DNA of 14,283 bases, from NCBI GenBank assembly GCA_035477595.1, contig DATIKM010000132.1, positions 1 to 14,283 on the forward strand, in the 5' to 3' direction. Source of the stretch: DATIKM01 sp035477595. Lineage in GTDB: Bacteria > Armatimonadota > Chthonomonadetes > Chthonomonadales > CAJBBX01. Each line of letters begins with the position of its first letter. Within the stretch, counting starts at the first letter, position 1. This document shows positions 1 through 6,157 of this stretch, piece after piece. The notes below the pieces were generated by a model. It saw only the letters and a program-made list of their open reading frames with translations, ran no database searches and had not been told where the DNA came from. The position numbers and the translations under genes were made by a program.

Positions 1-65
1 CCGATCATCGTAACCATCTCACGCCGCTTCACCAGGCTCAGAGCTGCGTTCTTGTGCATGGTCAT
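1..65 (-). mobile_element. IS481-like transposase, N-terminus only (runs off the left edge)
   Basis: The minus strand opens with ATG at 65 and reads MTMHKNAALSLVKRREMV and three more residues before the window ends. The pattern H-K-x-A-x-L-x4-R-x-E-M-V is the start of IS481-family DDE transposases, just before their helix-turn-helix; I recall the Bordetella IS481 protein beginning in nearly the same way. A clean GGAGG (75-79) sits 9 bases upstream of the ATG, which supports a real start. The catalytic DDE part lies outside the window, so whether the element is intact cannot be seen. The family call rests on about 21 residues and is therefore good but not certain. A non-IS integrase-like protein is the main alternative. 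Confidence 0.7.
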
Positions 66-99
66 GCGTGGGTGCCTCCGGTGTGGTGTAGGCGGACCT

Positions 100-129
100 A
101 TCTTACGATAGCTCGTTCGATGTCGTCAA
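100..129 (-). promoter_or_regulatory. Promoter of the IS481-like transposase, within its terminal sequence
   Basis: On the minus strand a -35 hexamer TTGACG (124-129) and a -10 hexamer TAAGAT (100-105) are separated by 18 bases, about 35 bases ahead of the transposase ATG. The -35 overlaps a TGTTGAC string whose first base is 131. IS481-family ends commonly begin with TGT, so 131 is my inferred element boundary. The promoter match is 5/6 and 4/6 to the sigma-70 consensus. The opposite inverted repeat is outside the window, so the boundary cannot be confirmed here. Confidence 0.5.
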
Positions 130-131
130 CA

Positions 132-436
132 CCCAACCTGCATGGAGAGCACACCTAGAACTGCACGACCCAGCAGCCCTGTGCGTTCACGCGGGGCAGC
201 AGGTGGCGGATGAGGCCATCCTTGCCGCTGGTGTCACGGCCTTGGAGCACCACCAGCAGGCTGTGCCTTCTTGCCGGGAACAGCAGACCGTGCAGCTACC
301 CCATCTCGTCGCCCAGACACTCCGTTAGCCCGTCCGCCTGGGCACGATGCATGCCGCAGGTCCTGTTCTTGGGGGTGCCGTCGAGTCGTAGGGGCTCTCC
401 CTCCCGCACCCGTAACGCGTAGTTGCCGTCGTTCAT
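132..436 (-). pseudogene. Polyphosphate kinase 2 (PPK2 family) pseudogene, N-terminal fragment
   Basis: Reading from ATG at 436 on the minus strand, a single frame gives MNDGNYALRVREGEPLRLD, then about 27 poorly conserved residues, then RRHSLLVVLQGRDTSGKDG and RHLLPRVNAQGCWVVQF. This is the N-terminal third of a PPK2 enzyme, which transfers phosphate between polyphosphate and nucleotides. The Walker A loop G-R-D-T-S-G-K-D-G is intact at codons 66-74. Two TAG codons interrupt the same frame, at codon 47 (296-298) and codon 94 (155-157); the second stands where the family has lysine. No frameshift is needed. The frame then runs into the inferred IS481-like end at 131, so the remaining two thirds, including Walker B, are missing. 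A weak purine-rich site precedes the ATG. The family call is solid; the gene is clearly dead in this form. Confidence 0.85.
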
Positions 437-965
437 TGCTGCTTGTTCCCCTGGCGAGCGGCTGAGAGCGCGCCGGATCGCCAGCGTGTGCGTCGCTCAC
501 CGGAGCCCGCTCGCAGAGGTAGCCTCGCTCCGATGCCGCGAATGAAGTGGCGACCGGACCGGATGCACGTTGCCCTCTCAGCCGTGGCTCCATGGCCAGC
601 TCGGGGGTCGCGCGCAGTAGCTCCACTCAGCCTGTGCCCGGCTGTTCGTGCGCCGACGGCGCGGCCCCTGCTCATGGCGGGTCGGGACGAGGGCATCGTG
701 GCGCCATCCGCTCGCACAACGCGCTGCACCGGCATGCGCCCGCGCGCGGCTGGCGCACCGGACGGGTCGGCCTGTGGGCTGGGCTTGCCTTGGGCCGGGC
801 CTGGCGGCTTGTCCCGCGATCACCGCGCCGGGCCTGGCGCCGCAGGGCGCCAGGGCTAGTGGCAGTGCTCGCGCGGCTGCGGCATATGGGCTAGACTAAG
901 ACTGGGCGGGCGCACGGACAAGGCATCGCTCAGCGGCTGCAAACCGCACGCGCGAGCGCGTACTC
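437..965. other. Gene-poor region with no recognisable coding sequence
   Basis: These 529 bases contain several overlapping open frames on both strands, but all are low-complexity Arg/Ala/Pro-rich translations without a family motif or a convincing ribosome binding site. I found no tRNA or rRNA. The visible structure is a GC hairpin at 833-854. The sequence TAGACT at 892-897 could be a -10 box for the downstream BtpA gene, but no matching -35 is present. It may be decayed coding DNA, in line with the neighbouring pseudogene. Confidence 0.5.
833..854. other. GC-rich hairpin, 9-bp perfect stem
   Basis: CCTGGCGCC (833-841) and GGCGCCAGG (846-854) are perfect inverted copies separated by a 4-base GCAG loop. 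Neither side is followed by a T-run, so it is not a classic intrinsic terminator. It sits 111 bases ahead of the longest BtpA start and could be a weak transcription barrier or chance in GC-rich DNA. Confidence 0.35.
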
Positions 966-1802
966 ATGCCCATCGCCGCGGCGGCTGACATGGTGAACAA
1001 CACGAAGATGTGTGGAGTGGACTTCTCGGCTGGCAAGCGCCTGATCGGAATGGTGCACCTCGCGCGTCTGCCCGGAGGCGGGCTCGGGGCGTGCCCGATG
1101 TCCGTCACGCTGGACCGGGCGATTGCTGACGCACGCGCGATCGCAGATGGCGGCTTCGATGCGGTCCTTGTTGAGAACTTCCACGATGCTCCGTTCGCTC
1201 GTGGTCACGTGCCTTCGCGGACCGTGGCGGCGATGGCGGTCGCCGTCGCCGCAGTGAGGGCGGCGGTCGACCTGCCGGTCGGCGTGAACGTGCTTCGCAA
1301 CGACGTGCGGGCCGCCATCGCGATCGCGGCAGCGACTGGCGCCAGCTTCGTGCGCTGCAACGTATACGTGGGTGCGGTGGTCGCTGACCAGGGCATTCTG
1401 GAAGGGGCTGCGCGCGAGGCGATCGAGGAGCGCGCCATGCTGGCGACTGACGTTGCGATCTGGGCTGACGTGCACGTGAAGCACGCCGCTCCACTGGCAT
1501 TTCGGTCAATCGCGGACGAAGCGCGCGACGCTGTGCTGCGCGGGCGGGCGGACGCCTTAATCGTGACCGGGCCGGCGACGGGCGACGAGGCGGCGGCCAC
1601 GGATCTCGCCGCAGTCCGGAGTGCGGTAGACGGCGTGCCGCTGATCATCGGCAGCGGCTTGGGGGTGCGATCCGCGGCATCGATGCTGGCGCACGCCGAT
1701 GGCGCCATCGTTGGCTCCGCCCTGAAGCCCGGAGGAGACCCCGCGGCGCCTGTGGACCCGGAGCTGGTGCGGCGCCTTGCTGAGGCAGCGCGCGGGTGCT
1801 GA
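966..1802 (+). CDS. BtpA/SgcQ-family protein
   Basis: This is a TIM-barrel-like protein of the BtpA family, known in cyanobacteria for stabilising photosystem I but also found in many non-photosynthetic bacteria, where its substrate is unclear. Family signatures run in order: IGMVHL (27-32), VEN (69-71), GVNVLRND (106-113), GASFVRCNV (125-133), DQG (141-143), ADVHVKHA (167-174), VTGPATG (200-206), GSGL (229-232) and GSALKPGG (250-257). The later glycine-rich motifs resemble phosphate-binding loops of phosphoribosyl or aldolase barrels. The 278-residue length is normal. The start is uncertain: ATG at 966 has no clear Shine-Dalgarno, the family usually begins close to the IGMVHL motif, and ATG at 1008 has a GGTGA 11 bases upstream. 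It lies 79 bases ahead of ispG in the same direction. No photosynthesis genes are nearby, so a photosystem role cannot be assumed. Confidence 0.88.
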   Translation: MPIAAAADMVNNTKMCGVDFSAGKRLIGMVHLARLPGGGLGACPMSVTLDRAIADARAIADGGFDAVLVENFHDAPFARGHVPSRTVAAMAVAVAAVRAAVDLPVGVNVLRNDVRAAIAIAAATGASFVRCNVYVGAVVADQGILEGAAREAIEERAMLATDVAIWADVHVKHAAPLAFRSIADEARDAVLRGRADALIVTGPATGDEAAATDLAAVRSAVDGVPLIIGSGLGVRSAASMLAHADGAIVGSALKPGGDPAAPVDPELVRRLAEAARGC

Positions 1803-1832
1803 GCCACCGCCCGGGTCCGCGCGGCTCGGCTC

Positions 1833-1841
1833 TGCTACAAT
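1833..1841 (+). promoter_or_regulatory. Extended -10 promoter of ispG
   Basis: TGCTACAAT contains the TGn extension (1833-1834) followed by TACAAT (1836-1841), 5 of 6 bases of the -10 consensus. There is no recognisable -35 at 16-18 bases spacing, as is common for extended -10 promoters. Transcription would start near 1848, leaving a short leader of about 34 bases. ispG can thus be transcribed independently of the BtpA gene. Confidence 0.55.
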
Positions 1842-1881
1842 GATCTGGCGTCCCCCCTGCTTCGCTCGGAGATGAATTGCC

Positions 1882-3144
1882 ATGGCCTCAGTCCGTTCCG
1901 TCTACGACCGTCGTCCGACTCGGGCCGTACGTGTGGGCTCCGTGGTCATCGGGGGAGGCCACCCCATCGTCGTCCAGTCGATGATCACGGAGGAGACGCA
2001 CAACGTCGAGCGGGCGGTGGAGCAGATCATTGCCATGCATCGTGCGGGCTCCGAGATTGTTCGGGTGACTACACCGAACCTGCAGGAGGCGCGTTGCCTG
2101 TCGGAGATCAAGGCGCGGCTGCGTGACCGGTACATGGACGTGCCGCTGGTTGCAGACGTGCACCATCAGGGCTCCGACATTGCGGTCGAGGTTGCCAGGC
2201 ACGCCGACAAGGTTAGGATCAACCCGGGGCTCTTCGTGTTCCGCAAGCCCATCGAGCGCACGGAGGACTACTCTCAGTCCGAGGTCGACGCGGAGCACGA
2301 GGAGATTGAGCGCGCCCTCGCTCCGGTTCTCCGGGCGTTGGCGGACCATGGCCGCGCAATGCGTATCGGGGTGAACCACGGCAGCCTCGCCGAGCGGCTT
2401 CTGGTGATGTACGGTGACACGCCGCTGGGCATGGTGGAGTCCGCGATGGAGTACGTGCGTATATGCGAGCGATTGGGTTTTCGCGACATCGTGATCTCGC
2501 TGAAGGCGAGCCGCGTGCCCATCATGGTTGCGGCGAACCGCCTCCTGGTCGAGCGCATGGACGCCGCATGCATGGACTACCCGCTGCATATCGGTGTGAC
2601 GGAGGCTGGTGACGGCACGTACGCCCGCATCAAGAGCACAGCCGGCATCGCCACGCTGCTCGCGGAGGGCATTGGGGACACGATCCGCGTCTCGCTATCC
2701 GAGGACCCTGTGAACGAGCTGCCGGTGTGCTACGACATTCTTCAGGCGCTCGGGCTCCGCAAGACCCGGGTGGAGTTCATCGCGTGTCCGTCTTGCGGGC
2801 GCACGAAGTTCGACTTGCCGAGCGTGCTATCCGCGGTAAAGGCGGCTACGGGGCATCTTGTGGGGCTCGATATCGCCGTGATGGGATGCATCGTTAATGG
2901 GCCCGGCGAGATGGCAGACGCGGACTACGGGTACGTCGGTAAGGCCGGCCGCAGGATCTCGCTCTACCGCAAGCGAGAGGAGGTCAAGACCGGGATCCCC
3001 CAGGAGCGAGGCGTGGAGGAGCTGGTGGCGCTGATCCGCGCCGATGGCCGGTGGGTCGACCCACCGGTCGGGGCGGCGCCCTCCCGGGACGTCCGGTCAT
3101 ACGCGGACCGCATCGGGGTCGACCTGCCCTCCGAGTCGACGTAG
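1882..3144 (+). CDS. ispG: 4-hydroxy-3-methylbut-2-enyl diphosphate synthase (IspG/GcpE)
   Basis: IspG catalyses the reductive ring-opening of 2-C-methyl-D-erythritol 2,4-cyclodiphosphate to HMBPP, the penultimate step of the MEP isoprenoid pathway, in the cytosol. The N-terminal barrel carries the family strings PIVVQSM, EIVRVTTPN, VPLVADVHHQ and KVRINPG. The [4Fe-4S] ligands are all present: C302 and C305 in CPSC, C336 and E343 in GCIVNGPGE, with spacing like the E. coli enzyme. At 420 residues it is somewhat longer than E. coli IspG (about 370), within the range of the bacterial family. The ATG at 1882 has GGAGAT (1868-1873) 8 bases upstream. The gene converges on flhB, with 13 bases between the stop codons. 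Nothing suggests loss of function. Confidence 0.97.
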   Translation: MASVRSVYDRRPTRAVRVGSVVIGGGHPIVVQSMITEETHNVERAVEQIIAMHRAGSEIVRVTTPNLQEARCLSEIKARLRDRYMDVPLVADVHHQGSDIAVEVARHADKVRINPGLFVFRKPIERTEDYSQSEVDAEHEEIERALAPVLRALADHGRAMRIGVNHGSLAERLLVMYGDTPLGMVESAMEYVRICERLGFRDIVISLKASRVPIMVAANRLLVERMDAACMDYPLHIGVTEAGDGTYARIKSTAGIATLLAEGIGDTIRVSLSEDPVNELPVCYDILQALGLRKTRVEFIACPSCGRTKFDLPSVLSAVKAATGHLVGLDIAVMGCIVNGPGEMADADYGYVGKAGRRISLYRKREEVKTGIPQERGVEELVALIRADGRWVDPPVGAAPSRDVRSYADRIGVDLPSEST

Positions 3145-3155
3145 CACGCCTCGGC

Positions 3156-3175
3156 GCCTACGGACGTGCGTAGGC
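3156..3175. terminator. Possible bidirectional hairpin between converging ispG and flhB
   Basis: GCCTACG (3156-3162) and CGTAGGC (3169-3175) form a perfect 7-bp stem with a 6-base loop. The stem covers the flhB stop codon and begins 12 bases after the ispG stop. No T-run follows on either strand, so it is at best a weak or Rho-assisted terminator. Its position at a convergent gene end is the main argument. Confidence 0.35.
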
Positions 3176-4225
3176 CTTCCTGCGCCGGTTGATCTGGTAG
3201 ACGTAGGCGAGTACCTCGGCGACCGCCGCGTAGAAGTCGCCGGGCACCTCGCGACCGATCTCCACGCGCCGGAAGAGCCCGCGCGCCAGCGGCGGGTTCT
3301 CGACGATCGGCACATCGTGCTCGCGAGCGATGGCGCGGATGCGCTCCGCAACCACGTCAACCCCCTTCGCGACGAGTACTGGGGCGCCCATCTGGGCTGG
3401 GTCGTAGCGGAGCGCCACCGCGAAGTGGTTCGGGTTCGTGATCACCACGTCCGCCGTTGGCACTTCTTCCATCATTCGATGGCGGGCAAACTGCCGTTGG
3501 CGGGCACGGATGCGGCTCTTCACCATGGGGCTGGAGTCCTGCTGTTTTGCCTCGTCCTTCACGTCCTGCTTCGACATGCGCGACTGCTTCTCAAACTGCC
3601 ACCGCTGGACGAGGAAGTCGATCGCCGACAGCACCAGTAGCAGCAGGCCGATGCGGATCGCCAGCCCGTAGAGCAGGTCGCCGACCAGACCCAGCGCCGG
3701 CACGATGTCCATGCGGGCTGCCTGCAACAGGCGCGGAAGCGCATCCCGAATCTGAACCGCTGCCACGTAGGACACAATCGAGATCTTCAGGAAGGCCTTC
3801 AGCGTCTCGATGAGGGCCATCATCGAGACCAGCCGCTTCAAGTTCTGAACCGGGTTCAGCCGGTTGAGCTGCGGGGTCAGGGCCTTCGGTGCGAAGAGCC
3901 AGCCGGTCTGAGCCACGTTGGCCGCGACGCCAAGCAGCAGGGCCACCGCCACGACCGGACCGACGACGCGCAGCAGGACGAGGCCCGCCTGGGCGCCTTG
4001 CGACACCAGCATGTGCCGGTCGAGGGTCCGCTCGTGGGTCGTCGCGAGCGCCTGGCGGACGGTCTCCACGAGGGCCCCCATCCCGTCGGCGCCCATGCCG
4101 CCCAGCCAGAGGACGATGCCGATGAATGCGACCACGGAAGCGAGATCGCGACTGCGGGCGACGTCGCCACGTTCCCGGAGCTCCTGCCGCCGCTTCGGGG
4201 TCGCTGGCTCGGTCCGGTCGGACAT
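3158..4225 (-). CDS. flhB: Flagellar export gate switch protein FlhB
   Basis: FlhB is an inner-membrane component of the flagellar type III export gate; its cytoplasmic domain switches export from hook to filament substrates. The protein opens with MSDRTEPATPKRR, the standard FlhB start, and has four hydrophobic segments (about 29-45, 84-106, 141-160, 183-204). A charged linker follows (KDEAK, SRIRARQRQFARHRMMEEVP), then the cytoplasmic domain. The autocleavage motif, normally NPTH, reads N264-P265-N266-H267, keeping the cleaved N-P bond and the histidine but changing the threonine. At 355 residues it is normal in length. I chose ATG 4225, 16 bases after the fliR stop; a GTG at 4237 with GAGA 7 bases upstream is an alternative adding four residues. 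It is the last gene of the cluster; flhA, a frequent next gene, is absent here. Confidence 0.96.
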   Translation of the reverse strand: MSDRTEPATPKRRQELRERGDVARSRDLASVVAFIGIVLWLGGMGADGMGALVETVRQALATTHERTLDRHMLVSQGAQAGLVLLRVVGPVVAVALLLGVAANVAQTGWLFAPKALTPQLNRLNPVQNLKRLVSMMALIETLKAFLKISIVSYVAAVQIRDALPRLLQAARMDIVPALGLVGDLLYGLAIRIGLLLLVLSAIDFLVQRWQFEKQSRMSKQDVKDEAKQQDSSPMVKSRIRARQRQFARHRMMEEVPTADVVITNPNHFAVALRYDPAQMGAPVLVAKGVDVVAERIRAIAREHDVPIVENPPLARGLFRRVEIGREVPGDFYAAVAEVLAYVYQINRRRKAYARP

Positions 4226-4241
4226 GGACGCGGACACGGGG

Positions 4242-5012
4242 CTATCTCGCTGAGCGCAGGATCGCCTGCGCGGCTGACGCGATGTTCTCGGGCACGCCGC
4301 CCGCGACGATGGCGACGCCAGGCACCGCCAGCGCGAGGGTGAGCAGCCCCACAAGGATCTTCACGGGCAGTCCCACGATGAGGATGTGAATCTGGGGGAC
4401 CATCCGCGCGATGATGGCGAACGCTGCGTCGACGACGAGCAGGGACGCCGCGATCGGGAGCGCCACGCGGAGAGCGAGCGTTGCCATGCCCGTCGCCATT
4501 GCCGTCACCACACCCATGCTGTCGCCCGTGAACCGCGCGGCGCCAGGTCCGACGGTCTCGTAGCTCGCAGCGACTGTGCCGATCAGCACCAGGTGCCCAC
4601 CTGCGACCAGGAACAACGTGAACCCGAACTGGTAGAGGAACCGGCTGACCACGGCGCCGGCCTGGTCGCTGAACGGGTTGAGCACGCTCATCATGCCGAA
4701 GCCGATCTGGAAGTCCACGAAGTGACCTGCCGCCTCGAATGCGCTGAACACCACACGGGTCAGAAAGCCGATGAACATGCCGACGGCGGCCTCGGCTGCC
4801 ATCTGCCCGAGCATGCCGACGAGGTCCGCCGGTGGTTCGGCTCCGTGCTGCCGGACGGTGGGCCCGAGCGCCACCGCGAGGAGCGCGGCGAGCCCGACGC
4901 GCGTCGTGCGCGGCACGGCTCGTGACGAGAAGACGGGCGCCGTGGCGATGAGCGCCACGATGCGTGTGAAGGCAAGGGCGAAGGCCCAGAACTCCGCGAG
5001 GTCTACAGACAT
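4242..5012 (-). CDS. fliR: Flagellar export gate protein FliR
   Basis: FliR forms, with FliP and FliQ, the helical membrane core of the flagellar export gate through which hook and filament subunits pass. The 256-residue protein is almost entirely hydrophobic, starts MSVDLAEFWAFALAFTRI and shows the family strings APVFSSRAVPRTTRVGLA and FQIGFGMMSVLNPFSDQ, with a further hydrophobic block in the C-terminal half (around LPVKILVGLLTLAL). Its length matches the family. The ATG at 5012 has only a weak AGG upstream and lies 26 bases beyond the fliQ stop, so translation may be coupled to fliQ. flhB follows after 16 bases. The identity is secure from sequence and gene order together. Confidence 0.95.
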   Translation of the reverse strand: MSVDLAEFWAFALAFTRIVALIATAPVFSSRAVPRTTRVGLAALLAVALGPTVRQHGAEPPADLVGMLGQMAAEAAVGMFIGFLTRVVFSAFEAAGHFVDFQIGFGMMSVLNPFSDQAGAVVSRFLYQFGFTLFLVAGGHLVLIGTVAASYETVGPGAARFTGDSMGVVTAMATGMATLALRVALPIAASLLVVDAAFAIIARMVPQIHILIVGLPVKILVGLLTLALAVPGVAIVAGGVPENIASAAQAILRSAR

Positions 5013-5038
5013 GGGCGCCTGGTGCGATGCAACCGCGG

Positions 5039-5311
5039 TCAGCCTGGCGCGATGGGATGCACGCGCGTGAGGATGTTAACCATGAAGTTCACGGCAGTCG
5101 CGAGCATCCACGGACCAAAGATGACAACAGCAACGACCATGGCCAGCAGCTTCGGGACGAACGTCAGCGTGAACTCCTGAATCTGAGTGGCCGCCTGAAA
5201 CAGGCTCACCAGAACACCTGCCACCAGCCCGAAGAGCAGTACCGGCAACGACAGCTTCAGCGCCGTGACGATGCATGTCTGCGCAATCCTGACGACCTCG
5301 CCTTCGCTCAT
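5039..5311 (-). CDS. fliQ: Flagellar export gate protein FliQ
   Basis: FliQ is the small two-helix hairpin subunit of the FliP-FliQ-FliR export gate. The protein is 90 residues, the usual size, with hydrophobic helices at about 17-39 and 56-78 and a typical QAATQIQEFTLTFVPKL loop between them. The reading frame is open further upstream, but ATG at 5311 is the right start: it lies 4 bases after the fliP stop, with GGTGA overlapping that stop as ribosome binding site. This arrangement suggests translational coupling with fliP, which would help fix gate stoichiometry. Confidence 0.96.
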   Translation of the reverse strand: MSEGEVVRIAQTCIVTALKLSLPVLLFGLVAGVLVSLFQAATQIQEFTLTFVPKLLAMVVAVVIFGPWMLATAVNFMVNILTRVHPIAPG

Positions 5312-5315
5312 GAGC

Positions 5316-6140
5316 TCACCGGAACCCCTGTGCCAACGAACCCAACAGCAGTGTCCACCCATCCGCCAGGACGAACAGGAGCAGCTTCGCTGGAAGCGAG
5401 ATCATCGTCGGTGGCAACATCATCATGCCCATGCTCATCAGCATCGACGCGACCACCAGGTCGATGATGAGGAACGGCAGGCAGATGTAGAAGCCGATGA
5501 TGAACGCGGTCTTCAACTCGCTGGTGATGAACGCGGGAATCACCACCGTCAGCGGCACGTCGTCCTGCGTGGCCGGCGGCTCCTCGAGCTTGGCCATGTT
5601 CACGAAGAACTGCATGTCGCGCGTGTAGGTCTGTCGGATCATGAAAGCGCGGAGAGGCACGACAGCACGGTCGGCAGCTTCCTGGAACGTGATTCGGTTC
5701 TGGAAGTACGGCTGTAGCGCCTGGTCGTTGATCTGCTCGAAGGTGGGCCGCATCACGTAGAGCGTCAGGATCAGCGCCAGGCCAATGAGCACCTGGTTTG
5801 GCGGGACGGATGGAAGCCCGATGGCGGTGCGGAGGATCGACAGCACGATCACGATCCGCGTAAAGGCAGTCGTCATGATGATGATGGACGGGGCGAGGGT
5901 CAGGACGGTGAGGAGCAGGAGCACCTGCAGGGAGAGGCTCACGTCCCTGGGGTTCTGCGCCTGCTCCAGCCCGACCGAGATCCTGGGCAGAGGTATTGTC
6001 GTCTGCGTCTGGGCGGACGCGGATGCTGCCACGGCGAGCAACAGGCCTCCTGCCGCCAGCAGTAGGAGCGCCGGACGCCACGCCGTGCAATGCGTCGTCC
6101 CTCCCGGACGGGATATCGATCCCAGGGTCTGCAAGAGCAT
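5316..6140 (-). CDS. fliP: Flagellar export gate protein FliP
   Basis: FliP builds the pentameric core of the export gate. The 274-residue protein begins with a signal peptide (hydrophobic stretch LLLLAAGGLLLAVAASASAQ near residues 25-44), as in many FliP proteins. After it come LTLAPSIIIMTTAFTRIVIV, LRTAIGLPSVPPNQVL, a periplasmic stretch (NRITFQEAADRAVVPLRAFM) and the C-terminal MMLPPTMISLPAKLLLFVLA, all standard for the family. The ATG at 6140 is 17 bases after the fliO stop. Its GGAG lies very close to the ATG, so an upstream in-frame ATG at 6209, overlapping fliO, cannot be excluded. I prefer 6140 because the signal peptide then starts near the N-terminus. Confidence 0.96.
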   Translation of the reverse strand: MLLQTLGSISRPGGTTHCTAWRPALLLLAAGGLLLAVAASASAQTQTTIPLPRISVGLEQAQNPRDVSLSLQVLLLLTVLTLAPSIIIMTTAFTRIVIVLSILRTAIGLPSVPPNQVLIGLALILTLYVMRPTFEQINDQALQPYFQNRITFQEAADRAVVPLRAFMIRQTYTRDMQFFVNMAKLEEPPATQDDVPLTVVIPAFITSELKTAFIIGFYICLPFLIIDLVVASMLMSMGMMMLPPTMISLPAKLLLFVLADGWTLLLGSLAQGFR

Positions 6141-6157
6141 CTCTCCGTCGGTCGCTC

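Noticed and set aside
833..854. Hairpin upstream of the BtpA gene as an intrinsic terminator
   Set aside because: The stem is good but no T-run follows on either strand and no intact gene ends before it, so I list it only as a hairpin.
443..894. Several long open frames on both strands between the PPK2 pseudogene and the BtpA gene
   Set aside because: The translations are Arg/Ala/Pro-rich without any family motif, they overlap each other on both strands, and none has a convincing ribosome binding site. Long open frames are expected by chance at this GC content.
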